Shown: positions 35,990 through 44,173 of the stretch, one piece after another
Numbering within the stretch: position 1 is the first letter of the stretch
Layout of the letters: every line of letters starts with the position of its first letter
Assembly: GCA_963769605.1 (NCBI GenBank)
Contig: CAVYML010000002.1
Span: 372,001-436,000, forward strand
DNA length: 64,000 nucleotides
Reading direction: 5' to 3'
Origin: Fen-1254 sp963769605
Lineage (GTDB): Bacteria; Bacteroidota; Ignavibacteria; UBA10030
Program-made: the position numbers and the translations under genes
Notes under the pieces: model-generated
What the model saw: only the letters and a program-made list of their open reading frames with translations
The model's database searches: none
Told to the model about the DNA's origin: nothing

Positions 35990-36733
35990 CTATTGGAGAT
36001 GTATCGCATCGGCGAATTCTTTGATAAGCGCCGTATGCGATTGTTCTTCGATAATTGTTCCGGTAACTATAAAGGAAGCGCCCGCCCTGGCTTTTTCCCT
36101 CGCTTCCTCCGGTGTGCGGATACCTCCGCCGGCGATAATCGGCAGGGAACAATATGCCGCGATTTTCTTTATCATTTCCGTGGGAACGGCAGACCGGGCG
36201 CCGCTGCCCGCTTCAAGATAGAGTGCCTTTAATCCGAGCATCTCTCCCGCAAGCGCATGGGCAACTGCGATGTCGATTTTATCTCGCGGAATCGGCTTTG
36301 TGTTGCTCATAAATTCCGCCGAGGTTACGCATCCTCCGTCGATGAGCATATAACCGGTCGAAATTGTTTCCAATCCCATCCTTTTTATAATCGGAGCTGA
36401 AACGACATGATTGCCGATGAGCATTTCCGGGTTTCGTCCGCTGATGAGCATAAGAAAGAGCAATGCATCGGCAGCAGATGAAATTTGCAAGATGTTGCCG
36501 GGAAAAATTACGACGGGTTTGTTCGAATTGGACTTGATGAGTTTTAAAACCTGTTCGAATTCGTTCGATACGACAAGGCTGCCGCCGACGAGGAATGCAT
36601 CGACACCCGAACTCGATGCCTGTTGCACGAAATCCGGAAATTGCCGGGGATCGATTTTATCCGGGTCGATGAGAAGCAGGTAGCCGCAGCCATGCTGCTG
36701 TTTGATTTGTAATAGTTTTTCGTATGTAGTCAT
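35990..36733 (-). CDS. Geranylgeranylglyceryl-phosphate synthase family protein
   Basis: A 247-aa (beta/alpha)8-barrel of the GGGPS/PcrB family, which joins a polyprenyl diphosphate to sn-glycerol 1-phosphate to form an ether-linked glycerolipid. Conserved segments are LLLIDPDKIDP, AFLVGGSLVVSN, VVIFPGNILQIS, STGYMLIDGG, LYLEAGSGA, IIAGGGIRTPEEA and ASFIVTGTIIEE. The length and the presence in a Gram-negative context fit the group II bacterial members known from Bacteroidota. It is encoded four bases after alaS and just before gmhA. No glycerol-1-phosphate dehydrogenase is in the window. Confidence 0.9.
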   Translation of the reverse strand: MTTYEKLLQIKQQHGCGYLLLIDPDKIDPRQFPDFVQQASSSGVDAFLVGGSLVVSNEFEQVLKLIKSNSNKPVVIFPGNILQISSAADALLFLMLISGRNPEMLIGNHVVSAPIIKRMGLETISTGYMLIDGGCVTSAEFMSNTKPIPRDKIDIAVAHALAGEMLGLKALYLEAGSGARSAVPTEMIKKIAAYCSLPIIAGGGIRTPEEAREKARAGASFIVTGTIIEEQSHTALIKEFADAIHLQ

Positions 36734-36737
36734 AGGT

Positions 36738-39536
36738 TTATTTTATGAACGATTCAATGATTGACGGCGCCTTTGCCAAGACCTCATTTAATTTATCAAT
36801 ATCTTTTCCTCCAGCCGTTGCAAGATGAGCCCGCCCGCCGCCCCCGCCGCCCAGCATCTTTGCAACCGTCCCCACGATCCTGCCTGCTTCGGCTCTCTTT
36901 GCCGCAACGAGATCGTCGGTAACAACACAAACGAGCTGCACTTTGTTTTCGATAACAGTTGCAAGCAGTCCGATGCCGCTGCCTAATTTGGACCGGAGAG
37001 AATCGCCGAGCGATTTCAATTCATCCGCTGAATTCGCATTGACTTCGGAAACAACCACTTTGATGCTGCCGATTGCCGCTGCGGAAGAAACCAGCGTGTC
37101 GATAGAACCGGAGAGCGATTGTAGACGAGATTTTGCAATTTCTTTTTCCAAAGATTTTTTTGCTTCGGCAATTTTAAAATAAACCTCATCCAGCTTTATT
37201 TCATGAGCTTCTAATTCCGTAAAACAATGATCTATTGCTGAAGAAACTATAGTCTGAGCCGGATATAATTGTTTTAGTGCGTTAAGCGTTCCTTCCAATT
37301 CAAGAATACATTCTATTGAAATTGCAGGTCTCTGTTTCAGAAATATTATGGTGTTATAATAATCCAACAATTCTTTACTCTGAGCTATTGCAATGTTGAG
37401 ACGATGAGAGAATTCTTGTTCCTGCTCTTTTAAGAGATCGAGTACCTTATTTCCGGTCACCGCTTCAATACGCCGAACGCCGCTTGCAACGCTTCCTTCG
37501 CTGCGAATTTTAAAATATCCGATTTCGCCTGTGTTGTTCACATGTGTTCCGCCGCAGAATTCAGTGCTGAAATCGCCGAATTGAATCACGTTCACCCTGT
37601 CGCCGTACTTATCGCCGAAGAACATCAGTGCACCCAGCTTTTTTGCATCGTCAAATGGAATGTTGTTCAGGTTCGGAGTACGTGGAATATTTTCCTGGAT
37701 CTTTTCGTTCACCATTGTTTCAATTTTTTGCAGCTCTTCGTCCGTGACTTTTGCAAAATGAGCAAAGTCGAATCTTAAATAATCCGGTCCGACGAATGAT
37801 CCCGCCTGATGCACGTGTGTACCAAGAATTCTGCGCAGAGCATTGTGCAGCAAATGTGTAGCCGAGTGATTCCTCATAATGGAGAGACGGCGTTCGATAT
37901 CGACCTGTGCTTTTACTTTTTCTCCGATCTGTAAATTTCCTTTTTCAATCTTATGCCCGAATACCGACCGGTCTTTTTGAGTATCAACGACGGCAATCGT
38001 GCTTCCGTTCATGGAAAATGTCCCCGTATCGCCGATCTGGCCGCCGGATTCGGCATAGAATGGAGTCTTATCCAGCACAGCATAACTATCGACAAAATTG
38101 ACAATAGTTGCGTTTGCTTCAAAGGCAGAATAGCCGATAAATTTTGTAGATGCCGCTTTGACGGATTCTGCAGAGAATTTTAATCCTGCGTAGGAAGTGT
38201 CTTTTCCCGATGTGCGCGAACGTTCTTTCTGTTCTTCCATCAGTTTGTTGAACGCATCGACATCGACTCTCAACCCGCGCTCGCCGGCCATGAGTTCCGT
38301 GAGATCGAGGGGAAAACCGAATGTGTCGTATAATTTGAATGCACCCTCTCCCGAAATAATTTTTGAACTTTGAGTCCCGGGCTTTGTGACAAGCTCTTCA
38401 AAAATTTCCAAACCCCGATCCAATGCCGCATTGAAACTTTCTTCTTCACCTTTGATCACTTTTTGTATATGATCCTGCTGCGTTTTGATTTCTGGAAAAA
38501 TATAGCTCATTGAATCGACAAGGGTCGGGACGATGCGGTATAAAAAAGGTTCATGCATGCCGAGATTGCGTCCGAAGCGCGATGCGCGGCGCAAAATACG
38601 GCGCAATACATATCCGCGTCCTTCATTATCCGGTACGGCCCCGTCGCCGATAGCAAACGTCAAAGTGCGGATATGATCCGCAATGACGCGCATCGATGTG
38701 TCGATTTCAGATTGGTGATTATCAATTGTCGATTGGCGATTGCCGTCATATGGTTGATTTGTAAGTTTACTGACCGCCTGAATAATCGGCGTGAAAACGT
38801 CCGTATCGTAATTGGAATTTTTATTTTGCAACACAGCGCAAACGCGTTCGAATCCCATGCCCGTATCGACATGTTTTGCAGGCAAGTGAGTAAGCTTGCC
38901 GGTTTCGTCCCTGTTAAATTGAATGAAGACCAGATTCCAAATTTCTATAACATCCGGAGTTCCTGCATTGACCTGCGCTGCCGCGGCTGTGCCTTCCGGC
39001 GTTCGATCTATATGAATTTCCGAGCACGGCCCGCACGGTCCGGTTTCACCCATTTCCCAAAAATTATCTTTTTCACCGAAGCGCAGCACATGCAGCGGAT
39101 TGATGTCCGTTACTTTTTTCCATGACTGCTCTGCTTCATCGTCATTTTTATAAACAGTCGCCCAGAGCCGATCCTTTGGCAGGCCCCAGACCTTTGTTAG
39201 CAATTCCCACGCCCACGAAATTGCTTCCTTTTTGTAATAATCGCCAAACGACCAATTGCCAAGCATTTCAAAAAATGTGTGGTGATATGTGTCGCGGCCG
39301 ACTTCTTCCAGGTCGTTATGTTTTCCGCTTACACGGATGCATTTTTGAGTGTCTGCCGCACGGGAGTAACTGCGCTTCCCTGTATTCAAGAAAACATCTT
39401 TGAATTGATTCATGCCGGCATTGGCGAATAAAAGCGTCGGATCATCGTAGGGGATAACCGGAGAACTGGGAACAATCGTATGTCCATGCTCTTCAAAAAA
39501 ATGCAAAAAACTGTTTCGGATCTCTTGTGATGTCAT
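36738..39536 (-). CDS. alaS: Alanyl-tRNA synthetase
   Basis: A 932-aa class II synthetase that charges tRNA-Ala. All domains are present: catalytic (SSPVIPYDDPTLLFANAGMN, HHTFFEMLGNWSFGDYY, DTGMGFERVCAVLQ), editing with zinc-site residues (NHSATHLLHNALRRIL and FCGGTHVNNTGEIG), and a C-terminal DHHA1/C-Ala domain ending in LGGGGGGRAHLATAGGKD. An unusual insert of about eleven residues (GNRQSTIDNHQ) interrupts the catalytic part near residues 265-275 and is encoded by short degenerate repeats at 38710-38742. It lies in a minus-strand run clpS, alaS, GGGPS, gmhA. Confidence 0.95.
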   Translation of the reverse strand: MTSQEIRNSFLHFFEEHGHTIVPSSPVIPYDDPTLLFANAGMNQFKDVFLNTGKRSYSRAADTQKCIRVSGKHNDLEEVGRDTYHHTFFEMLGNWSFGDYYKKEAISWAWELLTKVWGLPKDRLWATVYKNDDEAEQSWKKVTDINPLHVLRFGEKDNFWEMGETGPCGPCSEIHIDRTPEGTAAAAQVNAGTPDVIEIWNLVFIQFNRDETGKLTHLPAKHVDTGMGFERVCAVLQNKNSNYDTDVFTPIIQAVSKLTNQPYDGNRQSTIDNHQSEIDTSMRVIADHIRTLTFAIGDGAVPDNEGRGYVLRRILRRASRFGRNLGMHEPFLYRIVPTLVDSMSYIFPEIKTQQDHIQKVIKGEEESFNAALDRGLEIFEELVTKPGTQSSKIISGEGAFKLYDTFGFPLDLTELMAGERGLRVDVDAFNKLMEEQKERSRTSGKDTSYAGLKFSAESVKAASTKFIGYSAFEANATIVNFVDSYAVLDKTPFYAESGGQIGDTGTFSMNGSTIAVVDTQKDRSVFGHKIEKGNLQIGEKVKAQVDIERRLSIMRNHSATHLLHNALRRILGTHVHQAGSFVGPDYLRFDFAHFAKVTDEELQKIETMVNEKIQENIPRTPNLNNIPFDDAKKLGALMFFGDKYGDRVNVIQFGDFSTEFCGGTHVNNTGEIGYFKIRSEGSVASGVRRIEAVTGNKVLDLLKEQEQEFSHRLNIAIAQSKELLDYYNTIIFLKQRPAISIECILELEGTLNALKQLYPAQTIVSSAIDHCFTELEAHEIKLDEVYFKIAEAKKSLEKEIAKSRLQSLSGSIDTLVSSAAAIGSIKVVVSEVNANSADELKSLGDSLRSKLGSGIGLLATVIENKVQLVCVVTDDLVAAKRAEAGRIVGTVAKMLGGGGGGRAHLATAGGKDIDKLNEVLAKAPSIIESFIK
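38710..38742. repeat. Short degenerate repeat inserted in frame within alaS
   Basis: This 33-base stretch is built from loose copies of an 8-10-base unit (GATTGGTGATTATCAA, then TTGTCGATTGGCGATTG). It is a multiple of three and adds eleven residues between QPYD and the conserved EIDTSMRVIADHIR. Similar low-complexity words occur in gaps at 17294-17378 and 54523-54537. Confidence 0.6.
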
Positions 39537-39572
39537 GAATATCAGTTCTGCAATAACAACAACGGCAGGGAA

Positions 39573-39851
39573 TTAAACTTCAATTTGAGTATGCAATGAA
39601 ATTTCTTCGAGAATACTGGAAACATGCAGGCACTCGGTCATAGAGCCTTCGTAAACTGCCGCTTGCCCGGTATTGTGAACTTCCAGAGTAAGCGCTTCGG
39701 CCTTCGTACTGTCACAACCGGTTGCCTTCATAATCTGATGAATCACTTCGTCAAATGTATGCTCTTCGTCGTTAAAGAGAACGACGACTGAGGGCTGGTC
39801 GATTAGAACTTCGACCTCTTTTTGTTCCTGCTTGAGCGGTTTTCTTTCCAT
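39573..39851 (-). CDS. clpS: ATP-dependent Clp protease adaptor ClpS
   Basis: A 92-aa adaptor that binds ClpA and delivers N-end-rule substrates. The core VVVLFNDEEHTFDEVIHQIM and the following ATGCDSTKAEALTLEVHNTG match ClpS, including the Asn-Asp-Glu stretch and His that shape the N-degron pocket. The C-terminal part is CLHVSSILEEISLHTQIEV. No clpA is in the window. It lies 36 bases upstream of alaS and may be its first co-transcribed gene. Confidence 0.88.
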   Translation of the reverse strand: MERKPLKQEQKEVEVLIDQPSVVVLFNDEEHTFDEVIHQIMKATGCDSTKAEALTLEVHNTGQAAVYEGSMTECLHVSSILEEISLHTQIEV

Positions 39852-39942
39852 GTCTATATATTCGTCTGCTTAAAATACAATAATACTGAAAAAAGGGGCG
39901 GAATTCAAGACGGAAGAAAATGTGCCGGCATTTTTCAAGATT

Positions 39943-40515
39943 TTATTTCATAGCACAAATAAAATCCTCGATTAAAGAGAAATCATGGTAATTTTCAACA
40001 AAATTTCGGTAATCGTTGCCGTCTTTGAAATATGTTTGACGTAATTCAATGGATCTTTCCGATAAAGGCCGTTGAGAATAACTCATATCCCCGATCCATC
40101 GCTGATAATCTGAAAAGGGCCAATTCTCAGATTTATCGACAAGTTTGGCTTCTACCGGATTCAAATGAATATAGCGGGCAAGATGTTTGATGTATTCGTC
40201 GGAGGTTATGTGTTTTGCTTTTGCTTTGCCTTGGAAGAGTGTTCCGGAAAATCCTTGCTGTTTGTTAACTCTTTGTGTGTACGAACTGAACACAGATTTG
40301 ATGAAATTCGAAATATCTCCATCGGTTTCCTGCTGTATGAGAAAATGATAATGATTGGGAAGCAAACAAAATGCTAAGATGGAAACATGGTACCGTTCTT
40401 GGTAGCGCCGTAGAATGCGCAGCAGGAGTTTATAATGAGAAGTTTTAAAGAAAACATCAGCTTTATGTGCTCCACGATTATAGAGATGATAGTATTCTCC
40501 ATCGTAGTATCTCAT
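39943..40515 (-). CDS. RAYT-like Y1 (HUH) transposase
   Basis: A 190-aa single-strand transposase of the REP-associated tyrosine transposase type. The HUH metal-binding motif is His55-Tyr56-His57 in LLPNHYHFLI, the nucleophile is probably Tyr79 in FSSYTQRVNK, and the family signatures GTLFQGKAKAKHI and LARYIHLNPVEAKLV follow. RAYTs are usually single copy and associated with small palindromic repeats that they mobilise. Palindromic repeats do lie 313-750 bases upstream of this gene, and a related set lies near 5.4 kb. No flanking IS200-type ends or TnpB are seen. A functional link to the palindromes is inference. Confidence 0.85.
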   Translation of the reverse strand: MRYYDGEYYHLYNRGAHKADVFFKTSHYKLLLRILRRYQERYHVSILAFCLLPNHYHFLIQQETDGDISNFIKSVFSSYTQRVNKQQGFSGTLFQGKAKAKHITSDEYIKHLARYIHLNPVEAKLVDKSENWPFSDYQRWIGDMSYSQRPLSERSIELRQTYFKDGNDYRNFVENYHDFSLIEDFICAMK

Positions 40516-40726
40516 ATAATTTTCCCCAAAACACTAAGTCCCCATTGATTCTATTCGCTGGGAATTATCTTTGCCCCTGACACTTTTACACAAAAGAAAG
40601 GAAAATAAAAAATAAAATACAAATCTTACCACCATGTATTGAATCAAAAATAATCTAACTTTAGAGACATTGTAAAAGAGTCGTTGACTCATAATATAAG
40701 TAACCGAAAAAAGAAAGGTTACATTT

Positions 40727-40862
40727 ATGGGAATCAACAGCAAACGGGAATATCTAAATCCATTCAAAAACACTATCAAAGCGCGGCAAAGAAACAAAGC
40801 ATAAAATCCTTGATGAATGTTGTATCCAACTATCCGATAGTGGATCAAAAAAAGCGTGATAA
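40727..40862 (+). pseudogene. Relic of an integrase-core transposase N-terminus
   Basis: From ATG 40727 the frame reads MGINSKREYLN; shifting frame gives SIQKHYQSAAKKQ and then, in a third frame, ILDECCIQL-like text. Together these follow the family pattern KREYLxxIxxRYxxAxxxxKxxILDEFC at the start of many rve-type transposases. The sequence is broken by frameshifts and then runs into a palindrome, so it is a decayed fragment. The call rests on pattern recall only. Confidence 0.45.
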
Positions 40863-41021
40863 TGGGTGAAATTCAGCGATATTAAATAGAACCATGCGCA
40901 TCTTAAAACTATCGGATAGTTTGCAATTTGAAAAAAGGCAAGAATTATGCCTATAAATAGGCCGAAAAATGCGCAAAAAAGGCAATAATTACGTAGGAAT
41001 TGAAAAAACTATCCGATAGTT
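40828..41021 (-). repeat. Dispersed palindromic element, copy B (three palindromes, inverted)
   Basis: Palindromes lie at 40828-40842 (AACTATCCGATAGTG, one arm base altered), 40907-40921 (AACTATCGGATAGTT) and 41007-41021 (AACTATCCGATAGTT). Read on the minus strand, order, spacings (100 and 79) and spacer sequence match copy A at 5369-5566. For example GATGCGCATGGTTCTA in this copy matches AATGTGCATTGTTCTA in copy A. A weaker fourth site CACTATCCGATTGTT is near 41250-41264. Confidence 0.82.
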
Positions 41022-41356
41022 TGGAGTTGGGCACCCGGGGCATCAATTTGTGGTCTTTAATGCAAATGTATCAAGCGGTATATATTTCTAAAGTATTAAA
41101 GCGACATCAATAAATAATCCAAACGTTCATTTTATTCAGACAACCAAAAGGTTAATCTCGAAGTGAGTATATAAAGAGATAAAGTTGTTGAGACAGGCCA
41201 GTTACGTGTTAAGCATGAGGCTTTGGATTGTTTTTTTTTCAAGATAGTACACTATCCGATTGTTCAGGGAATAATTTCAGCGATTCTTTTAATGTGAGGG
41301 CCGGTTGTTATCAAGACGGTTATGCTAATACAATGGCTGAGGAAAAGTTTTAATAG

Positions 41357-41383
41357 CGCAGCCGGAGCAGAACTCCGGCTGCG
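41357..41383 (-). terminator. Hairpin at the end of glgP
   Basis: CGCAGCCGGAG and CTCCGGCTGCG form a perfect 11-bp stem with a 5-base loop, ten bases beyond the glgP stop. The T-run on the minus strand is weak, so it may act more as a 3' stabiliser than as a strict intrinsic terminator. Confidence 0.65.
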
Positions 41384-41392
41384 TTTGTTCAT

Positions 41393-43960
41393 TTATATTT
41401 TTGCCCAGTGAATAAGTCCTTCTCGGTACGGGGTTCCAAGATCGGGATGTTTCGGCAGAACTCGGACAGTATGGCCGATGCGTCCGCTGAATTCCAACTT
41501 AATCGTGCCAATGAATTCGTATACCTGACCTTCATGCGCCCCGCCGTCTTTCATAGCAACTGCAAGGGGCTGATCGATCTCCCCGCTGGAATTTAAAACA
41601 CCATAATATACTTGAACGGAAACGTCTTCCGGTTTCAATTCACCAAGATATATTTTTGCACGGACAATGCAGTTATCGCCGACTTTTAATCCGGTAGCAG
41701 TGTCCACAGAAATATGATCGATGCGGATGTTATCCCACTGTTTGTGTACACGCTGCTGCCATTCGACGAATTTGTGCGTGCGGTCATAATTTTTTTCTTC
41801 AAGCTCTTCTGAACGGCGAGCAGCCTGCAAGTACATTTCTTCCGTATACTGGCGTACCATGCGGTTCGTATTGAACTCCGGACCGATTGCGCGCATGTTC
41901 GATTTCATTTTTGCAATCCAGCCTCGCGGCAGATCGTCGCCGGCACGGTTATAGAAAAGAGGAATGATCTCCTTTTCCAATATATCAAAAAGAGCGTTCG
42001 ATTCAACTTCATTCTGGTATTCCTCGTCGTTGTAGTCTTCTCCACGCCCGATAGCCCATCCGGTGTTGGTGTTGTATGCTTCAGCCCACCAGCCGTCGAG
42101 GATGCTCAAATTAATTGCACCGTTGAGCGAAGCTTTCATGCCGCTCGTTCCGCTTGCCTCCATAGGGCGCTGCGGAGTGTTCAGCCAGATATCGACTCCC
42201 TGCACAAGATACCGTGCAACAATGATATCGTAGTCTTCAATAAACACCATGCGCCGCCGTGCTTCAGGCCGTCTTTCGTAATGAATAATCTGACGGATTA
42301 GTTCTTTGCCGGGATTGTCATGCGGGTGCGCTTTGCCCGAAAAAAGGATTTGAACGGGACGATCTTTGTTCATAAGAATTTTATCAAGACGTTCAGGATT
42401 GCGCAAAAGGAGCGTTGAACGTTTGTATGTAGCAAACCGCCGGGAGAAGCCAATGGTTAAAGCTTCAGGATTGAGTATTTCGTCGGCCTGCGCCACTTCA
42501 GATGCTGTAGCGCCGCGTGCTTCGAGCTGCGTACGCAGCCGGTTTCTAGCAAAAGCGACAAGGCGTTCGCGTCTGCGCTCATGCGTGCGCCATAATTCTT
42601 CGTCCGGAATGTGGTGAATACGGCTCCAGAGTGCATATTGATTTTCATCATCCCGCCAGTTCGGACCAAGATAGCGATCGAGAAGTCCGGCCATTTCACG
42701 GCTGACCCATGAAGGTCCATGAACGCCATTGGTGATGGATATAATAGGTATCTCCGAAGTCGGGACTCCGGGCCAAACATTTTTCCACATCGAACGGGAC
42801 ACTTTCCCGTGCAGCTTGCTAACACCGTTAGCGTGTTCCGCCATTTTCAAGGCAAGAATAGTCATACAGAAACTCTCGCCGTCGTTATACGGATTTTCTC
42901 TTCCGAGGCCGAGGAATTCTTTCATCGATATGCCAAAGTTCTGCGCGTAATTTGATAAATATTTTTCTATTAATTGGGGTTCAAAGTAATCGTTACCGGC
43001 AGGAACGGGTGTGTGCGTTGTAAAAATCGTGCTTGCCGTCGTCATTGCACGCGCCTCTGCAAAGGATAATTTTTGTGTTTGCATCAGATCGAGGCAATGT
43101 TCGAGTGTTAGAAAGGCAGAATGCCCTTCATTGAGATGATAGACGGAAGGCTGCATGCCGACAGCTTTCAAAGCGCGATAGCCGCCGATGCCGAGAAGTA
43201 TTTCCTGCAAGATGCGAAGTTCGCGATCTCCCCCGTATAATTGGTCGGTGATGTTTTGATCCTCCGCCGAGTTTTGTGAAATGTTCGTATCAAGCAGAAA
43301 CAACGGCACACGTCCCACCTGAACCCGCCAGATTTGCGCACTCAATGTACGTCCTGGAAGATCAACGGTGACAATAAGAGGCTTGCCGCTTTTATCAGTT
43401 TCCGTTTGAATAGGCAGCATGTAAAAATCGTTTTCCGGATACCGTTCCTGCTGCCAGCCGTCTGCGTTCAGATATTGGCGAAAATACCCTTGCTGGTACA
43501 ACAAGCCAATGCCTATTAAGGGAACGCCCAGATCACTCGCTGCTTTCAAATGATCCCCGGAAAGAATTCCCAGCCCTCCGGAATAATTTTGAAGACACTC
43601 GGTTATGCCGAATTCGGCTGAGAAATATGCGAAACGGGCATTCTTGGTTTCTTTGTGGAATTTTGTATACCAGCTTAATGAAACGTCCTGGTGTTCGTGG
43701 AAGCGTTCGTTTGCGCGTTCAAGCTGCGCTAAAAATGCTTCATCCCTGGCGAGAGTATTCAGCCTTTCTTGTTTAATCTTGCCGAACATCTCCACCGGAT
43801 TATGATTTGTCTCTTCCCATAAATCAGGATCGATTCGGATAAAAAGTTCCATCAATTCATGGTCCCACGACCAGATAAGGTTGTAGGCAATCGGGAACAG
43901 AGATTTGAGTTCTTTAGGAATAGATGGAGCGACGATCATTGAAACGATTGGTTTTGTCAT
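41393..43960 (-). CDS. glgP: Alpha-glucan (glycogen) phosphorylase, DUF3417-containing
   Basis: An 855-aa GT35 phosphorylase of the alpha-glucan family, releasing glucose 1-phosphate from glycogen or maltodextrin. The N-terminal DUF3417 segment (PIAYNLIWSWDHELMELF) marks the bacterial/archaeal short type. The core has FSAEFGITECLQNYSGGLGI, HTPVPAGNDYF, TNGVHGPSW and the PLP-region EASGTSGMKASLNGAINLSI with the PLP Lys. The ATG at 43960 follows AAAGGGA. It is divergent from the GH2-like gene and ends in a stable hairpin. No other glycogen gene is in the window. Confidence 0.93.
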   Translation of the reverse strand: MTKPIVSMIVAPSIPKELKSLFPIAYNLIWSWDHELMELFIRIDPDLWEETNHNPVEMFGKIKQERLNTLARDEAFLAQLERANERFHEHQDVSLSWYTKFHKETKNARFAYFSAEFGITECLQNYSGGLGILSGDHLKAASDLGVPLIGIGLLYQQGYFRQYLNADGWQQERYPENDFYMLPIQTETDKSGKPLIVTVDLPGRTLSAQIWRVQVGRVPLFLLDTNISQNSAEDQNITDQLYGGDRELRILQEILLGIGGYRALKAVGMQPSVYHLNEGHSAFLTLEHCLDLMQTQKLSFAEARAMTTASTIFTTHTPVPAGNDYFEPQLIEKYLSNYAQNFGISMKEFLGLGRENPYNDGESFCMTILALKMAEHANGVSKLHGKVSRSMWKNVWPGVPTSEIPIISITNGVHGPSWVSREMAGLLDRYLGPNWRDDENQYALWSRIHHIPDEELWRTHERRRERLVAFARNRLRTQLEARGATASEVAQADEILNPEALTIGFSRRFATYKRSTLLLRNPERLDKILMNKDRPVQILFSGKAHPHDNPGKELIRQIIHYERRPEARRRMVFIEDYDIIVARYLVQGVDIWLNTPQRPMEASGTSGMKASLNGAINLSILDGWWAEAYNTNTGWAIGRGEDYNDEEYQNEVESNALFDILEKEIIPLFYNRAGDDLPRGWIAKMKSNMRAIGPEFNTNRMVRQYTEEMYLQAARRSEELEEKNYDRTHKFVEWQQRVHKQWDNIRIDHISVDTATGLKVGDNCIVRAKIYLGELKPEDVSVQVYYGVLNSSGEIDQPLAVAMKDGGAHEGQVYEFIGTIKLEFSGRIGHTVRVLPKHPDLGTPYREGLIHWAKI

Positions 43961-44085
43961 TTACATTTCCCTTTTCATCGATAATGCATTTGAGCAACTC
44001 TAAGTCAGTGCTAAGTTCAGTGACAATCATAGCAAAGAATCTATAAAAAAGCTACAAAATGGAGATCCATACGCGGGAGAATTCA

Positions 44086-44114
44086 TTGCATTCGCTGACT
44101 TTATGTATTATATT
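44086..44114 (+). promoter_or_regulatory. Predicted promoter for the GH2-like/smc transcript
   Basis: TTGCAT (44086-44091), 17-base spacer, TATATT (44109-44114) gives a good sigma-70-like match about 60 bases before the start codon, in the 213-base divergent gap with glgP. Confidence 0.5.
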
Positions 44115-44173
44115 ACTAATCAATCATAGGAATCCGCCCGATTTAAGGGTTTTTTCATAAAGCAGATATTCAA

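Larger units (their letters stand above)
40516..41392. other. Non-coding region with transposase relic and palindromes
   Basis: This 877-base stretch holds no intact gene. From left to right it contains an inverted repeat GTAACC/GGTTAC (about 40699-40721), a decayed transposase N-terminus, the three-palindrome element copy B, a degenerate fourth palindrome near 41250-41264, and a hairpin just after glgP. The segment 41040-41240 shows nothing recognisable. Confidence 0.7.

Noticed and set aside
38553..39125. 190-codon plus-strand frame within alaS
   Set aside because: Antisense shadow of the conserved AlaRS catalytic domain.
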